DNA of 64,000 bases from contig JAODUP010000015.1 in the NCBI GenBank assembly GCA_025642065.1, positions 406,001 through 470,000 on the forward strand, read 5' to 3'. The DNA comes from Paralvinella palmiformis (taxonomy: Eukaryota; Annelida; Polychaeta; Terebellida; Alvinellidae). The stretch's first letter is position 1. Every line of letters starts with the position of its first letter. Below the pieces are notes generated by a model. It had not been told where the DNA came from, searched no databases, and saw nothing but the letters and a program-made list of their open reading frames with translations. The position numbers and the translations under genes are program-made. Positions 50,446 through 63,000 of this stretch are shown piece by piece.

Positions 50446-51121
50446 CGTGCATTAGGCCACCTCTCCACCTGTCTCTCCGTCGAACATTACACATACAGGC
50501 TAACACTGATTTCTAATTCTAAATGTATTACTCCTGTCAGTATTTTTCGAGCCAGTTACTCTCATTTCGATATCTGCTACAAGTTGTGTTTCATCATCAC
50601 AGCTAATACTAGCTATCTTTCTCATCGTCGTCATACCTCATAATCAACGTCCAATCTTTTTCTATGATTGAGTTCTAATTTAACCCACAATCTTATTTTA
50701 ATCTAGATGATAAACTCGACTCCTCGGTGTCTTTATTACCAGGCTGTAAGGCTCTCCGTGCTCAGTAGGTCAATGCTACTTTATACACATGGTAAGCTAA
50801 ATGTGCTGTAATTCGGTCTAGAGAACTACGACTATTCTACACGATCCCACGTTATTGTTATCAGGAGAGTGTGGTTGTAACTGGACAGATCTGTGGACTT
50901 TTCTAAGTCCTTTAAATGTTATTGTTTTGTTGTTATGAAAGTCGGTTCCTTGCATCAAATACGGGACATTATTTGACACACATTGCACGCGTTAATTATT
51001 ATTCGTGTAGCGCGGTTTATAATGTCTTCCTCATTTGATCTAAAAGTTGTAACTTGCAGTCGATACAATCAGCTTCAGGGTGTATTTAAGACTAGTAGAA
51101 TTTGTTTACAATAGAACCATT

Positions 51122-51990
51122 GCATGATGACGTCAAAAAACCAAAACAAACCAGGAGCGCTTTGCATTGTGAGATTTATAGGGGGTCCGCTGAGCGATAA
51201 TACCGCGATAATCCCGTCATTTTAACCATAAACGTCAATGTTCCGGATCTGTTATAATCATACCAAAAACTAACTCCTGCGTACCGTATTGTCATGCCAC
51301 TAGTAAGCGATATAAACATTTAAGTTGGCATGTGTTGGCCGCGGGATGAAACGCTGAGAAAGCGTTGGGTAGTTTTAATTCGAAATGAAAATCTGTGAAT
51401 CCAATTTTTATAATTAGTGTCAGTGTAAGGATTGACTGAAACAGTGAAAGGTGCAAATAAAGTGTAATTTAACAATGTAATTATCCATCAGATCATAGAT
51501 AATAATATTGGTAAATAAAGTGCAATTTACCATATTATTATATCCATAAATAATAAATTAAATTTACCAATATACTGGACTCTATTCTTCTTCTTTTCGT
51601 TAAATATAATTTTAGTTTGATTTACTATGAACACCACATTTTAACATTCTTTGTTATGTGCAATGAATATTATTGTACTATGGTTAACAATTTTGAATAC
51701 TACACTTTACTATCATTAATGAAATAGCAATAACGGACGACTAGCATATAGTTATAATCTGATTTTCAGTTTTGGAATACAATTTTTCAACAGTGCCGAC
51801 TTTTTCGGTGTCGAAGCACAGTTAAACGGTACACAGAAGTTAGTTTTTGGCATGATTAGAACAGATCCGGAGCATTGACGTTTAAGGTTGAAATGGCGGG
51901 AATATCACGGTATTATCGCTCAGCGGACCCCCTATAAATCCCACAATGCAAAGCGCGGCTGGTTTGTTTTGGTTTGTGACTACATCATGC
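51122..51990. mobile_element. Non-autonomous DNA transposon/MITE with about 165-bp terminal inverted repeats
   Basis: The left repeat (51122-51286) and right repeat (51827-51990) match as inverted copies along their length with about 10-15% differences. Shared words include GGATTTATAGGGGGTCCGCT-like, GAGCGATAATACCG and AAACGTCAATG. The roughly 540-bp centre is AT-rich and has no open frame of note. The tips read GCATGATG. A clear target duplication was not found. No transposase is present, so the superfamily is not assigned. Confidence 0.85.
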
Positions 51991-53352
51991 TTCAGGCTTA
52001 TTAGACTGTTCTTTATCCTCCTGAGTGAAGAATTGGTATCCGGATAAACGTGAAAACCGAACCAAATAAACGATGAGCAGGAACTGTTTAAAAAAGGTTC
52101 AAACTATTCAGTTCCAGACAAACTTGCCTACTGAAAGCGCCAAAATCCCAGACTCGTATCCAGATCGACAGCAATGATATGGCTAATATTGAGAGAGAAA
52201 AAAAAGACGGATCCAGATATTTCGGTGTATCAGATTGGGGCAAAATTCTTCTCATTGTACCGTCGGGCGTCAGCTCACCCAGATTGGAACTGGAAGAGAT
52301 GAATGAGCTCAGCAAGTTGTTGTCACATGTTCTCACATGAACTATCGGAAAGATAACGATGAACGTCTGAAATTCACTTCTTTATAAACGGAAGCCATTC
52401 CTCGCCAGAATTCTGATATGACATCAACTAATTATATTCTGATGTCGAAAGGAAGCGACGGTGGCGCCCACGGATAAATCCCGGAAAACGACGATAATAA
52501 GGAAGACTATATCCAGATTAGTATCCCCATTTCTCTACATTATGATGATTACTCGGAGGTTTTGTTTGTCCTGAATTCCTTAAAACCAAATCAGACGGTA
52601 ATCTCTGACGTTTACTATCAAGGATTGATAGAAAGCCAACAATTTGAGTGAATTTTGTCCCATCAGCACATCATGTACAGAAATCGTGCCTCAGTAAGAA
52701 TGCAATAAATTAATTATTTCAATTGGCAGCTGATGTCTCACCTAGTTTACCCTTTGGCTATTGACTTAACCGATTACCACCCTGCCCGAAGTCTACAAAG
52801 TTATTTTACCAATAGAAGAAGAAAAAATGGCCGGGAAAAGGATTAAAAAAATATATTGGTTCACTTTTTGAATCATGAAAACAATAACTTAATAATACGT
52901 TGATGTGACGTTATAGATATCGGCGAAAAATTAATTTCACAGATTTAAGAACCTAAAAGATCTTTTCGTCTTTTAAAATATGCGTCAACTGGAGATGGAT
53001 TCTAATCGACTGTCATGATGCAAATTATGAATAATTAAATCAGTAAACAATAAAAGTTTTACTGGAGAAAAAAACCATCACGAAGCCTCATATTAGTGGT
53101 CACGCCTGATTGACTGCCAGTCGCTCTATCTGGTATATTTTACTGTCCTAGATATCCTTTCAAGCCTTTTAATGTTAATAAAGATCCCATATTGGGTACG
53201 CTTCTGATTGTGTATTACGACCAATGAGTGCTGTCCCAAATGTCATTACCGGCCATCGAAGGCTGGTAATCAACAAGTAATTAGCACGGTAATTAACACG
53301 CGCAACGAGTTGTTTACCAAGAACTATTGATATTAGTTCACATGGGTCCAAG

Positions 53353-53399
53353 CACACACACACACACACACACACACAAAGAGAGAGAGAGAGAGAGAG

Positions 53400-53445
<46 letters not shown>
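53353..53445. repeat. (CA)n(GA)n and 45-nt A-run
   Basis: CA and GA blocks are followed by an uninterrupted A-run (53401-53445). It could be a retroposon poly(A) tail, but no element body was recognised upstream. Confidence 0.9.
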
Positions 53446-53447
<2 letters not shown>

Positions 53448-54249
53448 AATAAAAGTGTTCATATGGGGTACGGGTCTGATGTAGTTACGGTCTTAGTGCA
53501 GAACATGGTCTTGCTGAATATAATTTACCAATTTCGCATATTAACACCACATTACCCGAACTATTACTCACAGTTCACATGGTCCAACACACACACACAC
53601 ACACACACAGTAGGACACAGAGTGTATAGTAGGATACATACTGATGTGAAGGTGTTATGATGAACGTCACATAACGCTCTACTCTTCTGACTTCTCTAAT
53701 TATAACCTATATATATTTTACTAGTATATCATTTGTGATCCTTTGCGTTTTGTTTATTTAGTAAAGGAATACCAGTCTGTTGTGAAGGTGTTATGGAAGT
53801 CAACATGTTATCTGTTGACTTCTGCTAACTTAAAACCAAATATTGTTTACGTAGTTATCATGGCCTTGATTGTCAGTATACATTGCTCCTGTCAAAGAAA
53901 ACCTTTCAATCTTCCAATCTAGTGTTTGTGTTATTGGTGATGTTCAGTTAATTGGAAAGGTCATATTTAGTACGGGAAATATCAGTTCTCATCATGAATG
54001 AAGAGTTCGTTTTTAACGTTAGCGATTTTAAATAAAATAGAATATATCCAGAAGAATAATATATTATGATTCGGTATCAGTATGGTACATTTGAACCGGT
54101 GGAACTTTAGGTGATGTACAACGTAATCTAATTTCAGATCAAGTACAAAAATAGAGTTGTTTATACAAATTTAAGTTTAGCAGCCTTCTTTGACAATTGA
54201 TCTTAAAAAGAAACTATTTCGCAGATAAACTTTTATCTGTCGTCATTCA

Positions 54250-54737
54250 GTACATTAGTAAGACACAGTACTGGCCTCACTATCTGTAACACACTGTACT
54301 GGCTTCACGATCTGTAACACACTGTACTAGCCTCACTATCTGTAACACACAGTATTGGGTCCTCACGGTCTGTAACACACTACTGGCCTCACGATCTGTA
54401 ACACACTGTACTAGCCTCACTATCTGTAACACACTGTACTAGCCTCACGGTCTGTAACACACTATTGGCCTCACGGTCTGTAACACACTGTACTGGCCTC
54501 ACTATCTGTAACACACTGTATTGGCCTCACTATCTGTAACACACAGTATTGGCCTCACGGTCTGTAACACACTGTACTGGCCTCACGGTCTGTAACACAC
54601 TGTACTGGCCTCCCCATCTGTAACACACTGTACTGGCCTCCCCTATCTGTAAAACACAGGTACTGGCCTCACTATCTGTAAACACACGGTACTGGCCTCA
54701 CTATCTGTAACACAATGTACTGGCCTCACGATCTGTT
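54250..54737. repeat. Minisatellite, unit about 27-28 bp
   Basis: About 17 copies of a unit like CTGTAACACACTGTACTGGCCTCA with C/T and A/G variants (CTATCTG, CGATCTG, CGGTCTG) and a few single-base slips. Confidence 0.95.
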
Positions 54738-55307
54738 CTAATGCTGGATACAACATCAAGAAATAAAATCAATGGAAACTTCCCGATTTAGGGATCTCCT
54801 AAATTATCGTCATCACGAAGTCGTGTGTGTGTTTTTTTACTGATTTAACGCTGACCATATTATGGGATGATTAGTAAAGAGCATGTGCTGAAGGTCAGTC
54901 AAATAACCCCCCCCCCCCGTTCTTCTCTCGGCAAACAATGGACATACGGCGTTATAAGTTACGTTCACGTTTCAGTGGCTCGTCAGACAGCTACCAGTGG
55001 ATTACACTTAGATTAATTACCGATGTAATAAACAGTTATACTATTAAGATGTTGACAACAGCGCATAAATCAATTAAGCGTGGCCAAACGCCAACAACGC
55101 ATGTCAAAATACCGAACTGTGCTCGTTAGCTCTCCAGGCGAAGACGAACAAAAAATGGGAGGCAACAAAAACACACGCAACAGTAAGCCGCATTACTGAA
55201 GAGCTAAAACCTGGCTGTGGTCGTTAATTTAGTTAAGGTAAATAATAAGATTAGCTCGCATTATAATGTTGCTATAAACAGTCACGGACAGCTTGTTAAT
55301 TTAGTGT

Positions 55308-55319
55308 GTATATATATAT
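55308..55319 (+). promoter_or_regulatory. Candidate TATA-like tract upstream of the 56-kb first exon
   Basis: TATATATATATC lies about 715 bp before the ATG at 56032, at the border of a CpG-rich stretch (55.3-56.3 kb). Only positional support. Confidence 0.2.
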
Positions 55320-56031
55320 CAACGGTTGATGGCGTTCGTGTTTTTATTTTCGCGACACTTGACGAGCCAAGTACTTTGCGTGGATACATACGACTGCCCA
55401 CTTCTGTCTTCCGCTGAACGAATTAATTCGGTGTGAAGATTTTCCATTTGCCGTACAAGTGACGAGTCTCCGTCGGTGAAAACCAGAGTGTAGTAGAAGT
55501 GTGATCTGTTGTTCGCTCGCCCGCTCGCGGCAACGATCTCACGGCGAGAGAGAAATTAGTTACCGGGTAGGAGTTGTCGTGTGTCACCGGGAGGAAGACA
55601 TCTACACACAGACAGAGAGAGAGAGAGAGAGAGAGGATGGTCGAGTTATGTTCTTGAAGTACTGTGTAGAACACCGACGACTGGACAGTACAAGCGAGAA
55701 CCAGGCATTCTTCTTCTTTCGTAGAGATACTGAAAGTTATTATAGTGCGACGCTACGCCGTTCTGGGATGTAGCATCTTTTAAACAGGTCCGAATACAGC
55801 GCAAATTAAAAACCTTCGCCAATTGGTATTGTTTACGATCAGGTTATGATGCTCCGGGGTACGGTGTGGCAAAAGTACGGAAGTGTTCTGACTGGATTAT
55901 CGAAACTGTGTCCGCATTACTAAGACCAAGGCGTGTACTGCCAGATAGCCGCCGACCACCGAATCCGATCCTCTCGGGCTATCCATATCGGCACAGTCAA
56001 CGAGCAGTCCCGCCAAGACCCGGAAAGTAGA

Positions 56032-56360
56032 ATGGCCGAATCGGCGAATATTCACGGCTCTGGAGCTAGCCAGGTTAGACAATCGCAGCCTCGGAACAGT
56101 CTACATGCCAAAAGGGAACGGAACAGATCGTTACCCAATCCGGATTCGCACCCCGATAATTCCGATCTGGATATAAACGTGTCCGTAATGTCGAACGGAG
56201 AAGACGTTCAGGAGAACTCCAGAACGCCGAGACAGGATTCTACGCACAGACAGATATCTAAGGACACACCCAGACATACGACGATCCAGAAATCGTCTGA
56301 TTTTAACAAAAACCAGCTCCAGAGATATCCTTCTGAACCCAGATTGCCGGCTTCAGCATT
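56032..56360 (+). CDS. Candidate alternative first coding exon of the KIF12-like kinesin (109 codons)
   Basis: The frame is closed upstream by TAA at 55921 and the first ATG after it is at 56032 (AGAATGG). It encodes MAESANIHGSGASQ and then a basic, Ser/Asn-rich, hydrophilic leader, ending at GCATT|GTAAGG in phase 2. Joined to 57085 it reads SA-L-SNTLSSG. It is only 0.7 kb from the next kinesin exon and the surrounding DNA is CpG-rich, which makes it the best supported of the three starts. An upstream 5' UTR with a GA repeat at about 55612-55635 is likely. Confidence 0.75.
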
Positions 56361-56749
56361 GTAAGGGTTCATGTTTCTGTGCAATGATACTTAATTCTGT
56401 CTTTTGATCCAGAATTGTATTTGTTTCCTCGTATGCACGTGTGTATTTGTTTGTTTGTGTGTTTAAAATTACGTTTCGTTAAACAGTGCTATTTATTGAT
56501 TAATTACCTTACGTGAAGATAAATCAGTTTTTGACTGGTATTTTTACTTACGCGGTTCTTAATAATCTAATTAAGATATGTTATGCTCAAGTCATTATTG
56601 GCAGAACGTTACAATGACTTATGACAGTGTGGTGCATGCCAACAAAAAATATAATATTGTTTGTCTGAACATTTACGGAAATCATTCTTCATTATCATAA
56701 CAAACAACAATCGTGAACTTCCTGCAAGTAAATTGACAGCAACACCTGA

Positions 56750-56952
56750 AGGGGGGTTGATGTTAGAGTAGTTAGAGTAGTCTCGAAACCTCCAGATGAG
56801 AGTTCGAATCGAACCATGATACCTTTGTTTTAGGGATGTTTTCCTTGGAAGTTGTTCCCCCTTCCCAATCTTGTACGCCATATGTGACCAGTACTGAGAC
56901 TAAACAACCCACTCACTCACTCACTCACTCACTCACTCACTCACTCACTCAA
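56750..56952 (+). mobile_element. tRNA-derived SINE, family B, with (CTCA)n tail
   Basis: Box B GAGTTCGAATCGAACC (about 56801-56816) is followed by CCTTTGTTTTAGGGATG, CGCCATATGTGACCAGTACTG and ACTAAACAACCC, and about 12 ACTC units (56906-56952). The layout matches the copy at 13570. It sits in the intron between the 56-kb exon and the first motor exon. Confidence 0.65.
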
Positions 56953-57084
56953 CAGCTGCCAGAATACTCGCCATAAACAAGTTCACGTGTAGTAGGGGTT
57001 TACTAGGTCATGGGTATGGTTACGAATAAATAAAAACACAAACAGATAAACATCTTTCTTACTGTCAACATTTTCTATTTACAG

Positions 57085-57159
57085 AAGCAACACTCTGTCA
57101 TCAGGATTGACATCAGAAGTGTCTGGAGAGGATGAAGACTGTATCAACGTTGTCGTTAG
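57085..57159 (+). CDS. KIF12: KIF12-like kinesin, common exon leading into the motor
   Basis: TTTACAG acceptor, GTGAGT donor, phase 2 at both ends. It encodes SNTLSSGLTSEVSGEDED and then CINVVV, the start of motor strand beta-1, which continues as RVRP in the next exon. It is the shared acceptor for the three candidate first exons. Confidence 0.9.
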
Positions 57160-57596
57160 GTGAGTAGCCATTTATTGGACCAGGTGTAAACTATCGGCTT
57201 CAGTCGGTGAACACTATTAGTTTAACGGACACAGATCGCTTATTTTATTCTCGTGATCCTAGGCACGAGTTATCCTCAGAAATGTTTCTCTTCAAGTTTA
57301 TGACCCGATCGGAACTAAACGATATTTCTTTGACAATGCGTTATAGCAAGCTTTGTCCTGGCACCGGTGTAAGCCATTATGGCTTACATTAGTGTTATCA
57401 TCAACCATTAGCTCTCGATCCAAGAATGGCACTTTCCATTTTAAGGTCTGATATTAGGTAATAGCTCTAAATTACTGGAACAGCAAACACTTGCCTGGAA
57501 TACTTTGATGTATTCCTCCGTCTGTGTGGAGGTCTTCCTCAGTTTCCACGTGATGAGATGAGTCAATCTCTGTTAAGTTTTATATGGGATTGTAGG

Positions 57597-57598
<2 letters not shown>

Positions 57599-57684
<86 letters not shown>

Positions 57685-57695
57685 CGCACACACAC
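57599..57695. repeat. (CA)n(GA)n(GACA)n compound array
   Basis: CA, GA and GACA blocks in the intron before the next motor exon. Confidence 0.95.
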
Positions 57696-57865
57696 ACACG
57701 TACGGTAACTTCAGGGTTTTGGGATGGGGTTGGGGGTATTCTTTAGAAAGATGATATTAGTAATTTGAAAATCGTCCTGAATAATTACAAAAATGTTCGC
57801 TATCTGTAATCAGTTAGTGAGTGTACTACTTCTGATAATAAATATTCATCGTGAACACTTTTTAG

Positions 57866-58066
57866 GGTCAGGCCACTCAGTCAACAGGAAGTCCAACGCC
57901 ATGATAAAAGCATCATCCAGTTTCCGGGAGATGGCGCCATTTGGATTGATTCAGGCGTCTCGACGAAATCGTTCACCTTTAACGTGATGTTTGAGCCACA
58001 AGCGACACAAGAAGACGTCTTTGAGCATTCCGGCATGAAGAAATTAGTCGAAATGGCTCTTGGAGG
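57866..58066 (+). CDS. KIF12: KIF12-like kinesin, motor exon (beta-1 to alpha-1)
   Basis: Acceptor TTTTTAG, donor GG|GTACGC, phase 2 in and out. The frame reads VRPLSQQEVQRHDKS, then KSFTFNVMFEP and TQEDVFEHSGMKKLVEMALG. RVRP and F-FD-VF-P---Q-DV are kinesin motor landmarks. MALGG leads straight to the P-loop exon. Confidence 0.95.
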
Positions 58067-58779
58067 GTACGCATCTTAAGAGAGATATATGATATGTGTG
58101 TACGTTACCGTGTTATTTTGACTGGAGGACAGCATTATCCACATCCACTTACGGATGTGCGAGCCCAAAGTCTAGCTGAATCTGACTGTGATTATGATAA
58201 AGCTTAGATGACTCGTGTCAGATAAGCGGAAAGCCAAAAGGATATTAAAATGTCCATTAATATAAATTTATGCTCCTTAATAATATGTTTTTAATAATTG
58301 GCTTATAATTGCAACGTATTGGATTCAATTTTACTATCACGTGGGCTGTTCGATGATATAATTAATTTAGGGATAGAGTTTACGCTTAGCGTCTTCTATA
58401 AAACACAGGATAATTAAAACATGCCCATTTTCGTTTGCTAAACAAAACTGATTCGAATTATTATCGAATCGATTATTATTAATATTAATGGTATTGTTAT
58501 GCTTGAATTATTACGTTCATATTAGCTTAGGCTATGCCACGACCATATACCATTCAGTGAGGAGAACAAAGTCCATAGCATAGACCATTACTTCTATAAA
58601 GATCTAAGCTAATCTCTAACAAATAGATTATAATAACTTGTTATATTTGATCCAAGACGTTTATAAATGACTAACCGATCAATATCTGTACATAAGTATT
58701 CATCCATACATCCATTGATATAATTTACATTTGCTAGTACGTGTTTTGTTATATACCAATCTTATGTTTCTCTTGTCAG

Positions 58780-58855
58780 GTATTCATGCACAGCTTTTGC
58801 CTTTGGGCAGACCGGGTCCGGAAAAACGCATACAATAACTGGTCCCCCTGAACTG
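58780..58855 (+). CDS. KIF12: KIF12-like kinesin, P-loop exon
   Basis: The acceptor is CTTGTCAG and the donor CTG|GTAAAT. It encodes [20 protein letters not shown] followed by [14 protein letters not shown] is the ATP-binding Walker A motif. The [24 protein letters not shown] sequence is close to human KIF12 as remembered, where the proline pair after TG is typical. Confidence 0.97.
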
Positions 58856-58906
58856 GTAAATATTGTATATTTGGTTAACTGATAGGATATGATAGCGCCA
58901 ACAATA

Positions 58907-58936
58907 CGCGCGCGCGCGCACGCACACACAAAACAA

Positions 58937-58988
<52 letters not shown>
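58907..58988. repeat. (GC)n(CA)n(TA)n compound array
   Basis: GC, CA and TA blocks in the intron after the P-loop exon. Confidence 0.95.
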
Positions 58989-58989
<1 letters not shown>

Positions 58990-59157
58990 CGCAAACACAC
59001 GCACAAATCTGTTGACATTTCGGTTAACCAATTTCCTTCTAACAGTAAAACTTAACCCTAGAGTTAAATATACGAAATAACATATAATATTATTTATGTT
59101 AATTAATCATGACTAACCACGGTTTGCCTTTATATAAAATAGTTCTCAAATCTACAG

Positions 59158-59298
59158 TTTGACGACTTTGAGGGACGTAACACGGATGACTATGGCCTGC
59201 TGCCCAGATCCTTTCACTATCTCTTTCACTTGATGCGTCAGAAACCAAACACTGGCTACAGAATCGCCGCATCTTATCTAGAGATATATAATGAACAG
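59158..59298 (+). CDS. KIF12: KIF12-like kinesin, motor exon with SYLEIYNEQ
   Basis: It encodes FDDFEGRNTDDYGLLPRSFH and ends in YRIAASYLEIYNEQ before GT at 59299. SYLEIYNE(Q)V-DLL is the conserved kinesin block. Two in-frame acceptors are possible: TAG ending at 59142 or CAG ending at 59157. The second was preferred as closer to consensus; the first would add FSNLQ. Phase 0 in both cases. Confidence 0.93.
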
Positions 59299-59458
59299 GT
59301 TTGTTATTGGATGATGGTTAGTAGCTCCAGATATTAATCTATAGAATTTTATCGTGAGTGATTTCATCACCAGGTTGACATCTGATTCTGACCTTTATAG
59401 GTTAATATTTCATAGATGACCTCTGTCGCAATCATTAGAGTTTGCATGCAAAATGCCT

Positions 59459-59465
59459 TATATAT

Positions 59466-59534
<69 letters not shown>
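59459..59534. repeat. (CT)n(AT)n compound array
   Basis: CT then TA blocks in the intron. Confidence 0.95.
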
Positions 59535-59537
<3 letters not shown>

Positions 59538-59946
59538 CAAATACATTTTTATGTAATAAAACACGCTTTCACTCGCATTTTATCAGTTAGCTTGCTCTAT
59601 GACAATGGGCTTGTAATGATTGTGATGCTCACAATAATGTACTCAGCAGAAGTTATTGTATGTGCATTAGAAGATCAATAGACATATTTACTGTTTTATA
59701 TATCCGAGTAATGATTATTAGAGTTTTGAGATAATTCTTATTGGTTTAGCATTATGTATTTTTTTAGCCCTCGTTAATTAACATGTAATGTAATCATGAT
59801 TCTAAAATATTAGTCTACGTGTTAATGTCGCTGTCGGTTACTTTGCTAGTAATATAAAAAGTAAATAATTCAAAACATTGTTCCTTTGATATTACCTCCA
59901 AAAAAAACCCCATCAAATGCTTTAATTAGTCTTAATATATTTTTAG

Positions 59947-60082
59947 GTCGTAGATCTGCTAAATCCTAACCAAAGGAAAGCTCTGGCCGTTCGCTGGTCA
60001 AAGAATAAAGGCTTCTACGTGGAAAATCTCTTCACCGTCGAATGTGAATCAATAGATGACCTTATGGCCGTCCTTGAAGAAG
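59947..60082 (+). CDS. KIF12: KIF12-like kinesin, motor exon (last one in the window)
   Basis: Acceptor ATTTTTAG, donor AAG|GTATGT, ending in phase 1. It reads VVDLLNPNQRKALAVRWSKN and GFYVENLFTVECESIDDLMA-VLEE. The PLPVRWNK-GFYVE-L-V--ES---LM order is that of KIF12 as remembered and separates it from kinesin-1 or KIF3 motors. The Switch I (N--SSRSH) and Switch II (DLAGSE) exons are not seen before the window ends. Confidence 0.95.
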
Positions 60083-63000
60083 GTATGTTTGACATACTTA
60101 TTTTATAACTGGTTATGAACCAGCCGTATAGCGATATACCACATACACTCCTATCTCTTCCTGCTTTGGAGGGTTTCTGCGACGAGCCAGTTTGACTTTT
60201 ACAACCATTCTCAACTAAAGTTCGAACGGGTTACCCTAGGAGAGACAGTAAAATTGTTGCTATGAGATGTGCGTATGTGAACAACTCTCACCGTGTATCC
60301 GTTCATACTTTGACAGAACATCAACGGGAGCGAGACAGTGTATGATTGTTTTTCAGTTTACCTGCCTCGACGTATGTTTCGCGTAGAGCATAGGACGAGG
60401 TGTAAGTCGTAGGGAAATGATATGATCAAGTCGAAACCTTTTAGGGATGAATGAAATATTCAAAAGACACAGGTAACATCGGAATCCAATCTTACGACTT
60501 TAGATACTGTACTGCGGTGGATTGACAATTGTAAAAGGGGCGCGCTCTATGATGATTGACATGATGATATTTGGTATCCGTTTTTTCTTCTTTCTTTTAA
60601 ACATGAGTTATTTAAATACGTTGTGTAGATGCAGCAAAAAAAATCGCGTGTGCCTATCTGTATATGGAAGATTACGATATGTCATAACGGGCACATATAG
60701 GTCTCGTGTAATTGATCTAGACTTCCACGTCTATGATCGAAAACCGAGACATAAACCTCAGTCGTGATTGGAGAAACGCGGCATATTTACGATAAATAGG
60801 ACTTCGCCTAACATGTCTTCAATAATGGCCTATACGTGCTATGTACCAGTTAGGGTCATGACCTGATTGCGATCTTTGTCACTAAAGAGAGAATGTCTAA
60901 GGTGTTTGGTTTGTTTTTCTCAATCACCTCATTCTTTGACAGACGAATGATTATAACAATTAGTCTTATCATTTAGCTAGATGGTGACCATGTTGTATTT
61001 TTGTGGTCATGTATGCGCCCAGTTTATTATTAAAGCCACGACTACATTTTCACCATGTCATTGCTCTTGTTTCGTTACTGACATACATCTCTGTTAACTA
61101 ATGATTGTAAGATGTATATATGATTACTCGTCCATATCCTCGTCCATAATTTGGCTTTGATGTTCCACGACTTCTTCAAGACGTTATTATCTAAACGTGT
61201 TTAAAATTAGTCCAAGAATATGTTTCATTGTTGACGTGCCATCTACCGAAAGTAAGGTTGTCTTAACTCAGTGAAGCACTAATACGAGGTATCGGCTCAT
61301 AATTGTATTCATATACAAACATTCTAATACAATATGTTTAATCGACCATTATAACTTAAACCGCAGTACGTTTATGTATTTTAAAATGCGTATATTTCTG
61401 GTCAGACCAAATAATAACAGTCACTTTGGGTCGCATTGCATTAAAGTTGTCATCATGATGTGAAATGGATTATCATAATACAAACTAGGAAGTCTATAAG
61501 CTATTAAAGAGAAATGGCCTCGCTTTAGATTGTGTATAGTGAGCTCAGGTAGGCCTAATTGTTTAACAACCAAACAATTGATCGCCTTAACTTCGCAGTA
61601 CGTTTGAAAATCGTAACGGTCGAAAAAACTTTGGGCCAGGGATTATTTCTCGGCTCACTACATCGTGGGTGGCTGACCACGTTAAATGGCGCTGCCGTCT
61701 CCACTGAATTATTTAAAATAAAGGGGGACGTTAAAAACCCCTGAGGACGTAAAACGCTCTGGCAGTGACCACCCTCAGGGTATTTCGGCTCCATCTTTCC
61801 GTACTGCTCCCCTGTGAGTGGTGGGGGAGGAGATTTCTCAACCACTCCAACATAGAGGCTGTGCTGATTAAGCGACAGCCTGGGGATTCTCCCCGAACAA
61901 CAAAACCTTTAGATTGCGTTCTTATAGAAGACATTATGACACTTGATTTTTATGACACAAGAGATAACATAAAGCAAACGACTATAACAAGATTATATTG
62001 TAGCTCGTAATCCATGAAGCTTGTTCCGAATGTGCTCACATTAGTTTCAACTAAAGAAACGCAGGTGTCATGAACTATAAAAATAAGTTCATTCAGAGAC
62101 AATTCGGACAATTATACATAAACGGCATTGTTTATAGTATCAGTGCCATATTCCAGATGTAGCTCAGATAACATACTTATAGTACCTTACTGTACTTTGC
62201 CATCATCGACACCTTTCATTGTTATTATTGTCCATTTCTTAGAGTTTTAACAATATGTGTCCAGTACTATTTGCCACATCGATAGTAAAACTTGGTGTAG
62301 AACGAGAAACGTTGACAAAAGATTAGCATATTCAGCAGGTGCGACATTAATCTTGTTTTGGACAAGATAACATTTTGAAACATATCAATTAGTAACACCG
62401 ACAACGAGAACAGATAGCTCGAAAAAGATAACTCAAGGATAGTGCTCATCATCCAAGTATAATTGTTTCTTTATTACCTGACTGGTAATATCTGTATGGG
62501 ACTTTTTTTTATCAGATATCAGTTGGTAAAAATATTCTCAGTCGCCGTAGGACAAAAATCGACATAAAACGCCATTGTTTTTTACCCGAGATTTACCATT
62601 GTTCAAAGATGTTTTAGATGAGTTGACATGGAGATGACACACAAACAGTTCGAAAGAGACAGTGACCATTGTGCAACTTCGATGACTTTTCTGACAAGAT
62701 GATATAATTTATTCTTTAGTCCATTCAGCTTGTTGATGTTTTGTGTATTCTATAATGACACGCCTCTTTGATTAAAAACGTCAATACAAGGATTAACATT
62801 CCTTCTTGACACATGACACTCCTCCAGCATGATGAATGATCGTGTCAAGTGAAAACAGCAGAAAACGCATTAGGAGAAGAACGAGATAAAAAGAGCTGGA
62901 CCCTTTTTCCACAGTTCACAATCTTCGTGTCTTCTCAATAAGTGTCACTTAATTGACGGAGGATCTTTCTGTGTGAAGCTTTTTTCTTTCTGGTTTAAGT

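Larger units (their letters stand above)
47207..56031 (+). other. Presumed intron, repeat-rich, no supported exon
   Basis: It contains a 49-nt palindrome, a SINE, GT/TA arrays, an 869-bp inverted-repeat element, a 45-nt A-run, a minisatellite and, in its last 0.6 kb, the CpG-rich 5' flank of the exon at 56032. Otherwise no structure was seen. Confidence 0.5.

Noticed and set aside
49917..50516. Open frames of 60-94 codons
   Set aside because: Translations of GT, TA and GCGT arrays.
62510..62650. Possible next kinesin exon: after CAG at 62520-62522 a phase-1 frame reads KNILSRRRTKID
   Set aside because: The words RRR resemble the segment after the last motor exon, but the N--SSRSH Switch I motif does not follow, and there is a stop soon and no good donor.
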